From Sphingomonas albertensis (GTDB lineage Bacteria; Pseudomonadota; Alphaproteobacteria; Sphingomonadales; Sphingomonadaceae): DNA of 64,000 nt. The stretch is from contig NZ_JACONT010000022.1 in the NCBI RefSeq assembly GCF_014358075.1, positions 1 through 64,000 of the forward strand, given 5' to 3'. Position numbers and translations under genes: made by a program. Below the pieces are notes generated by a model that was not told the origin of the DNA, did no database searches, and was given only the letters and a program-made list of their open reading frames with translations. Of the stretch, positions 18,325-28,408 are shown in pieces. Positions within the stretch are counted from its first letter, which is position 1, and each line of letters opens with the position of its first letter.

Positions 18325-19808
18325 GCCTTGGCCCTCGAGCTGGTTCGGTCGACGGCGTCCTGCCAGCCGGCCATCAGTTTCGTGCGCTCGTCGCTCTTCA
18401 TCTTCGGATTGAAAATCCGGTCTTCCTTCCAGGTGGCGACGATGTCGTCGGGGCCGTTCCAAATCCCCACCGCCATGCCGGCGAGGAAGGCGGCGCCCGC
18501 CGCGGTCGTCTCGATGTTCGCGGGCCGGACGACGTCGGTGTCGAGCATGTCGGCGAGGAACTGGCAGAACCAGTCGTTCGCCGCCATGCCGCCGTCGACG
18601 CGAATCTGGCGGGCATCGCGTGCGCCGTCGGCGACCATCGCGTTCATCAGGTCCGCGGTTTGGTAGGCGACCGATTCGAGCGCGGCGCGGGCGATGTGCG
18701 ATCCAGTCGCGGCGAAGGTTAGCCCGGTGATGCTCGCGCGCGCGTCGGGGTCCCAATGCGGCGCGCCCAGGCCGACGAACGCCGGCACCATGTAGACGCC
18801 GTCATTGCCGTCGAGCTTGGTCGCCATGTCGTTCGTGTCGGAAGCCTGATTGATCAGGCCAAGCCCATCGCGCAGCCACTTCACCGCCGCGCCTGCGACG
18901 AAGATCGAGCCTTCCAGCGCATAGGTGATCTCGCCATCGAGCTGATAGGCGATCGTCGTCAGCATGCCGTTCTTGCTGGTCACGGCCTCCTTGCCGGTAT
19001 TGAGCAGCACGAAACAGCCGGTGCCATAGGTCGATTTGGCATCGCCACGCTGGAAACATGCCTGGCCAACGACCGCCGCCTGCTGGTCGCCCGCCATGCC
19101 GCCGATCGGCACCGCCGTGCCGAGCAGGTCCGGCGTGGTTTCGCCGAAGATCGTGCTGTTGTTCTTGACCTCGGGGAGCATGCTCTCGGGGATGTCGAGC
19201 ATCCGCAGCATGTCCTGGTCCCACGCGCCCTTGTGAATGTCGAACAGCAGCGTGCGCGAGGCATTGGACGCGTCGGTCGCATGAACCTTGCCGCCGGTCA
19301 GTCGCCAGAGCAGGAAGCTGTCGATCGTCCCGAATGCGAGCTCGCCCTTGTCCGCGCGGGCGCGGACACCGTCGACATTGTCGAGGATCCATTTGAGCTT
19401 GGTACCCGAGAAATACGGGTCGAGGATCAGCCCGGTCCGTTCCCGCACCAGCGGTTCGTTGCCGTCCGCCTTCAGTTGTGCACAGAGCTTTGCGGTGCGG
19501 CGGTCCTGCCAGACGATCGCATTGTGGACGGGCTTGCTGGTCTTGCGGTCCCACACCACCACCGTCTCGCGCTGGTTGGTGATGCCAATCGCGGCAACCT
19601 TGCCGCCGTCCGCTTCAGCGGCCTCTTTCAAGGTCGCGACGGTGTCGCGCCAAATGTCCTCGGGGTCATGCTCGACCCAGCCCGATTGTGGATAATGCTG
19701 GGCGAATTCGCGGCGTACCGTCTGGCGGGGGACGCCGTCGGTGCCGAACGTCATGCTGCGGGTCGAAGTCGTGCCCTGGTCGATCGCCAGGATGATGGTG
19801 TCGGTCAC
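18321..19808 (-). CDS. glpK: Glycerol kinase
   Basis: This enzyme phosphorylates glycerol with ATP, trapping it in the cell. It is 495 aa, the usual length. It opens with ILAIDQGTTSTRSMTF (the phosphate-1 motif of the FGGY kinases) and contains the family blocks WQDRRTAKLC, YFSGTKLKWILDNV, GDQQAAVVGQACF, and the C-terminal IRVDGGMAANDWF. It is preceded by glpF with a 17-bp gap and followed by glpD with an ATGA overlap, so all three are expected to be expressed together. Confidence 0.98.
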   Translation of the reverse strand: MTDTIILAIDQGTTSTRSMTFGTDGVPRQTVRREFAQHYPQSGWVEHDPEDIWRDTVATLKEAAEADGGKVAAIGITNQRETVVVWDRKTSKPVHNAIVWQDRRTAKLCAQLKADGNEPLVRERTGLILDPYFSGTKLKWILDNVDGVRARADKGELAFGTIDSFLLWRLTGGKVHATDASNASRTLLFDIHKGAWDQDMLRMLDIPESMLPEVKNNSTIFGETTPDLLGTAVPIGGMAGDQQAAVVGQACFQRGDAKSTYGTGCFVLLNTGKEAVTSKNGMLTTIAYQLDGEITYALEGSIFVAGAAVKWLRDGLGLINQASDTNDMATKLDGNDGVYMVPAFVGLGAPHWDPDARASITGLTFAATGSHIARAALESVAYQTADLMNAMVADGARDARQIRVDGGMAANDWFCQFLADMLDTDVVRPANIETTAAGAAFLAGMAVGIWNGPDDIVATWKEDRIFNPKMKSDERTKLMAGWQDAVDRTSSRAKA

Positions 19809-19825
19809 GCCTTACACTCCTCGAA

Positions 19826-20635
19826 TTATTGCGGGCTCGCGACGGGCTTGTCGCGTGGCAGGAAGGGGCGGACCAGCAGATGCTGCGCACCCCCACCGAT
19901 CACCGCACCGATCAATGGTCCGGCGATCGGCGCCCACCAGTAATTGCCGACGCCGGGAAAGGCCGATGCGTCCCAACCCATCAGCCATGCGAAGGTACGG
20001 GGGCCGAGATCGCGTGCGGGATTGATCGCCCAACCTTCCAGATATCCCATCGACGCACCGATGACCGCGACCAGCAGGCCGATCACGATCGCCCCGAAAT
20101 TGGCTTGCGGGGCCATGGTATTGAACTCGTCGGTGATCGCGAAGATCCCGAACATCAGAATTGCGGTCAGGATGATCTCGTCGACGAAACCCTTCATCGT
20201 CGTCACCGCAAGGCCGGGCGCGGTGAAGAACACGCCTGCGCCACCGCCGCCGGCGCGCGTCAGATGCTGGGTCGCGTTGAAGTGATCGATGACGTTGTAA
20301 TACAGCGCGTAGACGATCGCGGCGCCGACGAACGCGCCGACCAGCTGCGCGCACCAATAGGGCAGCACCTTCTTCCATGGAAACCCGCGGTACAGTGCGA
20401 GCGCCAGCGTGACGCCGGGATTTGCATGCGTCCCCGATACCGCGCCGGTGACGTAGATTGAGATCGATACCGCCATGCCCCAGGTGATGCACACGCCCCA
20501 ATAGGCGGTCTTGTACGGGCTGGGATCGTACAGCGTGTACATCGCGGCGACCGACAGGCCGAAGGTCATCACGATACAGATCGCGATCGCCTCGGAAATC
20601 AGCTCCCCGAGAAAGGCTTTGGCGTGCGGGCTCAT
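19826..20635 (-). CDS. glpF: Glycerol uptake facilitator (aquaglyceroporin)
   Basis: This MIP-family channel of 269 aa lets glycerol diffuse across the inner membrane. The two channel half-loops are visible: THANPGVTLAL at about 75 (NPG, standing for the first NPA) and INPARDLGPR at about 205 (NPAR, with the D that favours glycerol over water). Six transmembrane helices fit. It is the first gene of the glpFKD operon; the 317 bp upstream should hold its promoter. Confidence 0.95.
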   Translation of the reverse strand: MSPHAKAFLGELISEAIAICIVMTFGLSVAAMYTLYDPSPYKTAYWGVCITWGMAVSISIYVTGAVSGTHANPGVTLALALYRGFPWKKVLPYWCAQLVGAFVGAAIVYALYYNVIDHFNATQHLTRAGGGGAGVFFTAPGLAVTTMKGFVDEIILTAILMFGIFAITDEFNTMAPQANFGAIVIGLLVAVIGASMGYLEGWAINPARDLGPRTFAWLMGWDASAFPGVGNYWWAPIAGPLIGAVIGGGAQHLLVRPFLPRDKPVASPQ

Positions 20636-20952
20636 TTGCCCTTTCTAACATTCGGTACGGTTTGGTCGAGTGCCGGAAGCGCAAAGCGCACCGGCCGCCG
20701 CCTCGGACTGGCGCAAAGACCTGCACGCGATCTCCGATGACGCAAAATGTGACGCTTGCAGGACGCTGCGGGGCATCCCCGAGCCCCCGTATCGGTCCGT
20801 AACAATCGGGTGTCTGCCTCGGTTGGTTCACCCGAATATGAAAGTCGGGGACGGAGCTGCATGGCCCATCGCCCAATGGACGCGATGGATCAGGACGAAT
20901 CGCAATCGGAACGAAATGCCTCTTTTTCGATCCACCAAGGTCGCGCGCGGGA
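20636..20952. other. Intergenic region upstream of glpF
   Basis: This stretch of about 317 bp lies between the end of the GNAT gene and the start of glpF, both on the minus strand, and must contain the glpFKD promoter. I see no convincing coding region, no dispersed repeat, and no terminator with a U-tract. A short direct repeat TGACGC is present near 20738-20755. A clear operator could not be named. Confidence 0.5.
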
Positions 20953-21549
20953 TTACTCAGTCGATGCGAGGGGGTGAGGGTTACGGTGAGAAGGCGAAGC
21001 CGACACCCTCGATCGCCACTGAGCGGCGGTAGTTTCCCAGATACCCGCCGGCATGCGTCCGCTGACGAAATTCCTCGGTCCGACCTGAATCAGGCGCATG
21101 CCCTCGCGTTCCGAAAGGCGGCGGGATGGCATGTTCGCCATCGCCTTGGGTACGCGCATGACCGGGAAGCCGAGCACGTCGAACCAATAGTCCGTCGCCA
21201 GCTTGCAGGCTTCCGTCATCAGGCCCTGCCCATGCCAGTCCAGCCCAAGCCAGAAGCCCCGATTGTCGTTAGGTCTGTCCGCCACGCTGATGACGCCGAT
21301 CAGGGGGCGTTGCTTCCCATTGAGCCGGATAGACCACGCCCATTCGATCCCTTGATCCACCGAGGGAAAGGTCACCTCCTGCAACAGCCTGCGCGCGCCA
21401 TCGGCGGGATATGGCCATTGCATGCCATGCGAGAGGTATCGGACGATCTCCCAATGCGGGAACAGTCGCTGTATCGCGTGGCTATCGGCTAGCACCAGGG
21501 GTTCGAGCGCGATCCTGTCACCCTGCAATCTCGGCACATCGTTTCGCAT
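20953..21549 (-). CDS. GNAT-family N-acetyltransferase
   Basis: The 198-aa protein resembles RimJ/RimL-type acetyltransferases. The opening RIALEPLVLADSHAIQRLF and the segment GFWLGLDWHGQGLMTEACKL (acetyl-CoA motif, W.G.G.MTEA) identify the family. The usual N-terminal RxRP start and GxN loop are modified (SVADRPNDNRG instead). The substrate is unknown; relatives acetylate ribosomal protein N-termini or small amines. It stands alone between glpF and the tRNA-Thr gene. Confidence 0.85.
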   Translation of the reverse strand: MRNDVPRLQGDRIALEPLVLADSHAIQRLFPHWEIVRYLSHGMQWPYPADGARRLLQEVTFPSVDQGIEWAWSIRLNGKQRPLIGVISVADRPNDNRGFWLGLDWHGQGLMTEACKLATDYWFDVLGFPVMRVPKAMANMPSRRLSEREGMRLIQVGPRNFVSGRMPAGIWETTAAQWRSRVSASPSHRNPHPLASTE

Positions 21550-21738
21550 GAGTAACGGTAGCAGGACTATTCGCGCGGTAATTGTACGGAACCGCCAAGT
21601 CCCGCACCGCGAGCGCTAGTCGATGGATTTTGGTGCGAAATGGCTTCGGATGAAATCAGGATTCTATGGGACGCTCGGGGCGTTGCACGATCTGAAATGC
21701 CTGGGCGACCCGCGCCACCGCGCAGCTTGGGAAGGCGA

Positions 21739-21814
21739 TGGTGCCGGTTGCAGGAATCGAACCCGCGACATCCAGTTTACAAAACTGGCGCTCTACCAAC
21801 TGAGCTAAACCGGC
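21739..21814 (-). tRNA. tRNA-Thr (anticodon TGT)
   Basis: The minus-strand sequence folds as a full cloverleaf of 73 nt plus an encoded CCA. The acceptor stem pairs GCCGGTT with AACCGGC, the D-loop has AGCTCAGTTGGTAGAGC, and the anticodon stem CCAGT/ACTGG encloses TTTGTAA with TGT at 34-36. The T-arm has GGTTCGATTC. TGT reads ACA, hence threonine. The CCA lies at 21739-21741. Confidence 0.95.
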
Positions 21815-21855
21815 CCTTGCGTCGGGCGTTGCCCGGTACGTCGCGACCCAATGCT

Positions 21856-22728
21856 TCAAGACACGCCGAAGGTCCAGCCCTCGGTTCGCGCAATATGCGG
21901 CGTCATCGCCGTCGGTGTCCAGAGCTCGGGGCGATGCGCGTTGGCACGCAGCCAGGCGGCGGTGAGGATCGCGTCGGTGGCGTGATCGTCGTAGCGCGCC
22001 AGCGGTGCGTGCGGATGGCTCCCCAGATTGGCCAGCGCCGCGTCGAGCGCGGTCGCGTCGCGCATCTTACTGAGCCCCTTGCGGATACCGGCGGCGCGGG
22101 CGGCGATCGTGGTGTAGATCTCGACGATCACCGGGCCTTCGGGCGGTAGCGGATCGAACGGCCAGACCGGCACGCGGCTGGCAAGGCGGTGGAGCACGCG
22201 CATGCCGGTCAGGCTCGACTTGCCGACCTGCGCTGCGCCGACGAGGTTGAAGCAACTCGTCGGCGACAGGCCCATCGCGCGCTGGCCGTGCTCGCACACG
22301 CGCATCCGGCCCGCGCCACCGGGGAACAGGTCGCCGCAATCTCGGTGCTGGCGGAAGTGGCGGCGGATTTCGGGATCGGTGAGTAGGGTCGACACTGCGA
22401 GATGCGGGTCGGTGGCGGAGGCTTGGTCGACCATCGCCCAGAGCGCGCGGGCGTCGGGCGGACTGCCGGGAGCGCCCGGGAAATACCCGTCCCGATCGAC
22501 GAACGGGAATGCGGGGGAGAGGTCCAGGCCGACCAGGGTCGGCTCGGTCTGGTCGAGCAACCACGCCAGCACATCGTCGCGCGACCATGCTGTAGCTTCC
22601 GGTGGCTCGACCAGCGCCGGCGCGGCATCGCCTGTATCGCAGATCGCGACGGCGATGCCCTTGTGCCGGTGCCCTTGCGCGCCGGACCAGTCGATCGCTG
22701 CAAACCGCGTGAAGCGCGTCTCAGCCAT
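21856..22728 (-). CDS. Unknown protein, DUF429-like RNase H-fold candidate
   Basis: This 290-aa cytosolic protein was not recognised with certainty. The start FTRFAAIDWSGA and the later block LVGLDLSPAFPF resemble the first strands of an RNase H/actin-like fold with acidic residues (AIDWSGA, GLDLSPAF), as in DUF429-type proteins. A late conserved-looking segment DDHATDAILTAAWL could supply another carboxylate. The start overlaps the end of rarA by eight bases, so the two are probably cotranscribed, and a role near DNA metabolism is conceivable but unproven. Confidence 0.6.
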   Translation of the reverse strand: MAETRFTRFAAIDWSGAQGHRHKGIAVAICDTGDAAPALVEPPEATAWSRDDVLAWLLDQTEPTLVGLDLSPAFPFVDRDGYFPGAPGSPPDARALWAMVDQASATDPHLAVSTLLTDPEIRRHFRQHRDCGDLFPGGAGRMRVCEHGQRAMGLSPTSCFNLVGAAQVGKSSLTGMRVLHRLASRVPVWPFDPLPPEGPVIVEIYTTIAARAAGIRKGLSKMRDATALDAALANLGSHPHAPLARYDDHATDAILTAAWLRANAHRPELWTPTAMTPHIARTEGWTFGVS

Positions 22729-24040
22729 TCTTCTCGGCGCGCAGGCCATCCCAATAGGCAAGCCGTTCGGACAGCCGCTTCTCGAATCCACGTTCGGTCG
22801 GCGTATAGAAGGTCTGCGCACTCATCTCGTCGGGCCAGTAATCCGAGCCCGAGAACGCATCCTCCGCATCGTGATCGTACGCATACCCTTTGCCGTAGCC
22901 GATATCGCGCATGAGTTTGGTCGGCGCGTTGCGGATTGACGCTGGCGGCATCAGCGAGCCCGTCTCGCGCGCCGATTTCCATGCCGCCTTCTGCGCCTTG
23001 TAGACCGCGTTCGATTTGGGCGCGGTGGCGAGATAGACGCACGCCTGTGCGATCGCGAGTTCGCCTTCGGGGCTGCCGAGAAAGTCGTACGTGTCCTTGG
23101 CGGCGATGCACTGGACCAACGCCTGCGGGTCGGCGAGACCGATATCCTCGACCGCGGCACGCGTCAGGCGGCGGAGCAGGAACAGCGGTTCCTCGCCCGC
23201 CGTCAGCATCCGTGCTAGGTAATAGAGCGCGGCCTGCGGGTCGCTCCCCCGGATCGATTTGTGGAGCGCGGAGATGAGGTTGTAATGCCCCTCGCGATCC
23301 TTGTCGTACACGGCGACGCGGCGTTGCAGGAAGTTCGACAGCCCCGCGGGGTCGAGCGGCTCGGGCAGGTTGACCGAGAACAGCGTCTCTGCCTGGTTCA
23401 GCAGGAACCGGCCGTCGCCATCGGCGCTGGCGATGAGCGCGTCCTTGGCGGGCGGGGTCAGGGGCAGGGGGCGCTCCATCTCCGTCTCGGCGCGGTCGAG
23501 CAGCTGCTCCAGCGCACCGCGGCCGAGCCGTTCGAGGATCAGCACCTGCGCGCGGCTGAGCAGTGCGGCGTTGAGTTCGAACGAAGGGTTCTCGGTGGTC
23601 GCGCCGACCAAGGTCACCGTGCCGTCCTCGACATAGGGCAGGAAACCGTCCTGTTGCGCGCGGTTGAAGCGGTGGATCTCGTCCACGAACAACAAGGTGC
23701 GCTTGCCGATCTTGGCGTGCTCGCGCGCCTCGGCGAACGACTTTTTGAGATCCGCGACGCCGGAGAACACCGCCGAGATCGCGACGAACCGCAGGTCGAC
23801 CGCGTCGGCGAGCAGCCGCGCGATCGTCGTCTTGCCGGTGCCGGGCGGGCCCCACAGAATGATCGAGGACAGGCGTCCGGCCGACACCATCCGCCCGATT
23901 GCGCCTTCGGGGCCGGTGATGTGATCCTGCCCGACCACCTCGTCCAGCGTACGCGGACGTAGGCGATCAGCGAGCGGCGCGTTTTCGGGATGCGTTTCGG
24001 TGGGGGCGGCGGGTTCGAAGCCCGCGAAGAGATCGGCCAT
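22721..24040 (-). CDS. rarA: Replication-associated recombination protein A (AAA+ ATPase)
   Basis: RarA/MgsA (439 aa) acts at stalled replication forks. The AAA+ core has Walker A GPPGTGKTTIARLL, Walker B LLFVDEIHRFNRAQQDGFLP and sensor VTLVGATTENPSFELN; the C-terminal domain has SIRGSDPQAALYYLARML and IGLADPQAL, typical for the family. The ATG at 24040 gives the family-typical N-terminus MADLFAGFE; an in-frame ATG 51 bp upstream would add a stretch without homology. No good ribosome-binding site was seen. Confidence 0.96.
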   Translation of the reverse strand: MADLFAGFEPAAPTETHPENAPLADRLRPRTLDEVVGQDHITGPEGAIGRMVSAGRLSSIILWGPPGTGKTTIARLLADAVDLRFVAISAVFSGVADLKKSFAEAREHAKIGKRTLLFVDEIHRFNRAQQDGFLPYVEDGTVTLVGATTENPSFELNAALLSRAQVLILERLGRGALEQLLDRAETEMERPLPLTPPAKDALIASADGDGRFLLNQAETLFSVNLPEPLDPAGLSNFLQRRVAVYDKDREGHYNLISALHKSIRGSDPQAALYYLARMLTAGEEPLFLLRRLTRAAVEDIGLADPQALVQCIAAKDTYDFLGSPEGELAIAQACVYLATAPKSNAVYKAQKAAWKSARETGSLMPPASIRNAPTKLMRDIGYGKGYAYDHDAEDAFSGSDYWPDEMSAQTFYTPTERGFEKRLSERLAYWDGLRAEKNG

Positions 24041-24135
24041 GGGGGGAAGATAGGGGCGGGGGACCGGTTTGCCCATCCGTCGGCCATCCATGCGCGCTGA
24101 GCATCCTGACTCACTTCGTCAGCTTCATACGCATC

Positions 24136-24229
24136 GTCATCCCCGCGCAGGCGGGGATCCATACAGGCTGACGGCTTTGCACGCTCGTGCGGTCCGAGGG
24201 GCTGGGTCCCCGCCTCCGCGGGGATTACA
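24136..24229. repeat. GC-rich inverted repeat, family D (copy 2)
   Basis: Two small hairpins, CCCCGCGCAGGCGGGG and CCCCGCCTCCGCGGGG, stand in inverted orientation about 60 bp apart, bounded by GTCATCC and GGATTAC. It lies upstream of the PadR gene. It is a doublet with the same core as the copies at 1302 and 28023. Confidence 0.85.
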
Positions 24230-24277
24230 GAGGATGGAAACATAAATTGCCGCGCCCCTCTTGAACTAGAAACAGTC

Positions 24278-24291
24278 TGCGATATATCGCA
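24278..24291. promoter_or_regulatory. Candidate PadR operator
   Basis: The perfect 14-bp palindrome TGCGATATATCGCA is followed 15 bp later by a second, partial copy (GATATATCGG, at 24305-24314). Both lie 20-50 bp upstream of the padR-like start. AT-centred GATATATC palindromes are typical PadR-type operators, so autoregulation is likely, by inference. Confidence 0.6.
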
Positions 24292-24325
24292 ACTCGGGAA
24301 TGAAGATATATCGGAGAACACTCAA

Positions 24326-24910
24326 ATGCGTTTTGGTATGGGATATGGAGCCTGGACCGGAGGTCCGCGGGCCGACGGCGAAGGCCGCGGTCGCCCCGGC
24401 CACGAAGGTCATGGTCGCCACGGCCATCGCGGTGGCCCGGGTGGTCGGCGGCGGCTGTTCGATGGCGGCGAGCTGAAGCTCGTGATGCTGAAGCTGATCG
24501 CGGACGCGCCGCGTCATGGCTACGACCTGATCCGCGAGATCGAGGGGCTGACCGGGGGTGGCTATGCGCCGAGCCCGGGCGTCGTCTATCCGACGCTCAG
24601 CATGCTCGACGAAATGGGGCTGATCGAGGAGCAGCAGTCGGAGGGCGCGAAGAAGCGCTTTGCGGCGAGCGACGAGGGCCGCGCGCATCTGGGCGAGAAT
24701 GCGGCCGTGGTGGACGGCTTGTTCGCGCGGCTAGCAGCAGTGGGTGCGGAGTCCGAGCGGACTGATGGCGCGCCGATCCGGCGGGCGATGGGCAATCTTC
24801 GGCAGGTGCTCCAGCACCGGCTGATGCGCGAAGACGTCAACGAGGATACGCTGCACGAGGTCGCGGCGTTGCTCGACGAAGCCGCGCAGAAGATCGAGCG
24901 CTTGAAGTGA
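24326..24910 (+). CDS. PadR-family transcriptional regulator
   Basis: This 194-aa repressor has a glycine/histidine-rich N-terminal extension (residues 1-45), possibly metal-binding (several HGxHG steps). The winged-helix domain follows at about 48-120 (LKLIADAPRHGYDLIREI, then PSPGVVYPTLSMLDEMGLIE, the PadR signature). The C-terminal part (120-194) forms a dimerising coiled region. Upstream is a matching palindrome at 24278. Its stop overlaps the DUF2218 start (GTGA), so the two are one transcript. Confidence 0.9.
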   Translation: MRFGMGYGAWTGGPRADGEGRGRPGHEGHGRHGHRGGPGGRRRLFDGGELKLVMLKLIADAPRHGYDLIREIEGLTGGGYAPSPGVVYPTLSMLDEMGLIEEQQSEGAKKRFAASDEGRAHLGENAAVVDGLFARLAAVGAESERTDGAPIRRAMGNLRQVLQHRLMREDVNEDTLHEVAALLDEAAQKIERLK

Positions 24911-25197
24911 GCGTCTCGGTCGCGAGGGTGCCGACGCATTCGGCCAGCAAGTATCTCCAGCAACTGGCCAAGCATTGGAGCCACAAGATGGAGGTCACCT
25001 TCTTGGAGGAAGAGGGCCGGATCGCCTTTCCGAACGGCGCGGTGCTGGAGATGCGCGCGGACAGCGAGACGCTCGACGTCGCGCTGACCGTGCCGGAAGG
25101 CGAGGACGTCGAGCGGATGCGCGGGGTGGTGTCGAGCCACCTCGACCGCTTCGCCTTCCGCGAGGCGCCGCTGACGTTCGATTGGACGACCGTCTGA
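24907..25197 (+). CDS. DUF2218 family protein
   Basis: The 96-aa protein starts at GTG, overlapping the padR stop (GTGA). It is a small cytosolic domain of DUF2218: ARVPTHSASKYLQQLAKHWSHK at the start, and LEMRADSETLDVALT with the FREAPLTFDW tail. This family is often beside metal or siderophore regulators, and its function is not established. The HxxS and KHW residues fit the family pattern. Its fixed pairing with the PadR gene suggests a shared response. Confidence 0.88.
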   Translation: MSVSVARVPTHSASKYLQQLAKHWSHKMEVTFLEEEGRIAFPNGAVLEMRADSETLDVALTVPEGEDVERMRGVVSSHLDRFAFREAPLTFDWTTV

Positions 25198-25208
25198 GGG
25201 CGTAACTT

Positions 25209-25321
25209 GCTCCCCTCCCTGAAAGGGAGGGGTCGGGGGTGGGTAGGCCGGTTTGAGCCACCAAGCCTCGGATTCGCGGAACCCGACCCACCCCCAACCC
25301 CTCCCTTCCAGGGAGGGGAGC
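25209..25321. repeat. GC-rich inverted repeat, family B (copy 1)
   Basis: This 113-bp element lies between the DUF2218 gene and the convergent glycosyltransferase. The left arm CTCCCCTCCCTGAAAGGGAGG and the right arm (CCTCCCTTCCAGGGAGG core) each fold as hairpins and pair with each other. The inner part GGGGGTGGGTAGGCCGG faces CGACCCACCCCC. Copies are at 57533 and 62635. Confidence 0.92.
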
Positions 25322-25330
25322 AGTCGCGAG

Positions 25331-26482
25331 CTAAGCCCCCCGCCGCGCCATAACCTCTAGATACGTGTCCAGCACGGTCTGGTTGATCGTATCCCACAGA
25401 TACCCGGCCGCCTTGTCATGCCCGGCCCAGCCCATCCTCTCCCGCAGCCCCGGCTCGGAAACGATCCGCCCGATCGCGTCCGCATACCCGCCGATATCGG
25501 TCGGCGGCACCAGAAAACCGGTCACGCCGTCGTCCACCAGCCCGACCGCGCCCGACGCGCGCGCCGCGACGACGGGAACGCCCGCCGCCATCGCCTCCAG
25601 CGTAACGTTGCCGAACGTCTCGGTCACGCTCGGATTGAAGAACACGTCCATCGACGCGACCGCACGGCCGAGATCGTCGCCCGACTGGAACCCCGCGAAG
25701 ATCGCCCCCGGTACACGCTCGGCAAACCAGCTCCGCGCGGGGCCCTCGCCGATCACCAGCACCTTGTGGCGCACCCCGCGCTGTTCCAGCTCCCGGATCA
25801 CGTCGGCGAAGACGTCGAGACCCTTCTCCTTCACCAGCCGCCCGAGAAACCCGACCGCAACCTCGCCGTCCGCAATCCCGCGCGCGCGCCGCCAGTCGAG
25901 ATCGCGACGCGTCGGCGTGAAGCGATCATGGTTCACCCCGCGCGACCAGATCGCGGTCGGCGTCGTCACGCCCCAACTACGGACGATCTCCGCCATGCCG
26001 CGCCCCGGCACCAGCACCTTATCGACCCGGTTGTAGAACCGCGTCAGGATCTTCACCATGATCGGCTCGAAGAACGCCATCCGGTAATAGCGGAAATACG
26101 TCTCGAACCGCGTGTGCAGCGACGCGACCGTGGCGATGCCGTTGCGTCGGCCATAGCTGATCGCGCGGTGGCCGAGAAAATCCGGCGCCGACACGTGGAT
26201 CATGTTCGGTGCGAACGCATCCAGGTCGCGCCGGATCGCCGTCGGCAGCCCGCGCGCCATCTTGTATTCGCCGCGTCCTGCGGGAAGCGGCAGCGACGGC
26301 ACCGCAACCAGATCGCCGGTCGGCGGGAAGGCCGGCTTGGCGTTGGTCGGCGAATAGACACGCACCGTCGCGCCCTTCGACAACAGATGGCCGACGAGCA
26401 GGTTCAGCGCCTGGTTTGCGCCATCGCGTACGTAATTATAGTTGCCGCTGAACAGGGCGATGCGCAGGTCGGTGGCGTGCAT
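25331..26482 (-). CDS. Glycosyltransferase, GT4 family
   Basis: This predicted GT-B transferase of 383 aa resembles GDP-mannose-dependent alpha-mannosyltransferases (MgtA-like). Blocks are RIALFSGNYNYVRDGANQAL at the start, HVSAPDFLGHRAI, VGFLGRLVKEKGLDVFADVI, and the donor motif FFNPSVTETFGNVTLEAMAAGVPVVAA (E-x7-E), which is intact. The start ATG 26482 gives the family-like N-terminus. It probably glycosylates lipid or an outer polysaccharide; the acceptor is unknown. It lies divergent to radA. Confidence 0.9.
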   Translation of the reverse strand: MHATDLRIALFSGNYNYVRDGANQALNLLVGHLLSKGATVRVYSPTNAKPAFPPTGDLVAVPSLPLPAGRGEYKMARGLPTAIRRDLDAFAPNMIHVSAPDFLGHRAISYGRRNGIATVASLHTRFETYFRYYRMAFFEPIMVKILTRFYNRVDKVLVPGRGMAEIVRSWGVTTPTAIWSRGVNHDRFTPTRRDLDWRRARGIADGEVAVGFLGRLVKEKGLDVFADVIRELEQRGVRHKVLVIGEGPARSWFAERVPGAIFAGFQSGDDLGRAVASMDVFFNPSVTETFGNVTLEAMAAGVPVVAARASGAVGLVDDGVTGFLVPPTDIGGYADAIGRIVSEPGLRERMGWAGHDKAAGYLWDTINQTVLDTYLEVMARRGA

Positions 26483-26585
26483 CGTCGCGCGGATAACGCC
26501 GTGCGCGGTCAAGCGCCACTAAATCTGCAACATAGGTCGACCGCCGGCCATTGATGTTCCCGTATCGTTCTCGTACATCGCTCGG

Positions 26586-27956
<1,371 letters not shown>

Positions 27957-28022
27957 GCGCGGGCGTCGGCGGCGGCGTGGCATAGCTGTTCTTGGAGCGG
28001 ACACCCCCAAGGGCAAAGCGTG

Positions 28023-28074
28023 TTTCCCCGCGAAGGCGGGGATCCAGACTGGGCTCCCGCCTTCGCGGGAGAAC
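28023..28074. repeat. GC-rich inverted repeat, family D (copy 3)
   Basis: Arms TTCCCCGCGAAGGCGGGGAT and CTCCCGCCTTCGCGGGAG pair across about 8-10 bases. The core CGCGAAGGCGGG matches the copy at 1302. Confidence 0.8.
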
Positions 28075-28191
28075 AAGCTCGTGGGTCGTTCCCGCGTGCG
28101 AGCGCGCGTTAATGTCCGCCCGCTATATCCGTTCGCGACACGCGTCGTTTCAGAGCCGCGTACCGCGCGTTTGTTACCCATGCCAGAGAGG

Positions 28192-28297
28192 TACCTCCCC
28201 GGCGGAGGCCGGGGCCCAATTGGGGGACGCGGTTGGCGACCGCTGCGCTTCGTTACCACGACCTCTCCAATTGGGCCCCGGCCTCCGCCGGGGTGGT
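28192..28297. repeat. GC-rich inverted repeat, family C (copy 1)
   Basis: The left hairpin core is CCCCGGCGGAGGCCGGGG and the right is CCCCGGCCTCCGCCGGGG; each is followed or preceded by CCAATTGG. The two sides pair over about 30 bp across an inner spacer that contains GACCGCTGCGCTTCGTTACC. A near copy is at 55777. Confidence 0.92.
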
Positions 28298-28408
28298 GCA
28301 ATAACTGCGATCATTACGCACAGATCGACCAAACCGCACGCGGTCCGCAAAACCCGCGACAACTCCCAACGCATGGCCTCTCGCGACAGCCATGCTATGG
28401 CCACCAGC

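Larger units (their letters stand above)
27957..28408. other. Intergenic stretch with two repeat elements
   Basis: About 450 bp separate radA from the next gene. They hold one family D element (28023-28074) and one family C element (28192-28297). Apart from these I see no convincing reading frame or promoter. Confidence 0.7.

Noticed and set aside
17227..18666. A 479-codon plus-strand frame opposite glpD and glpK.
   Set aside because: It lies opposite two certain genes; composition is typical of an antisense shadow.
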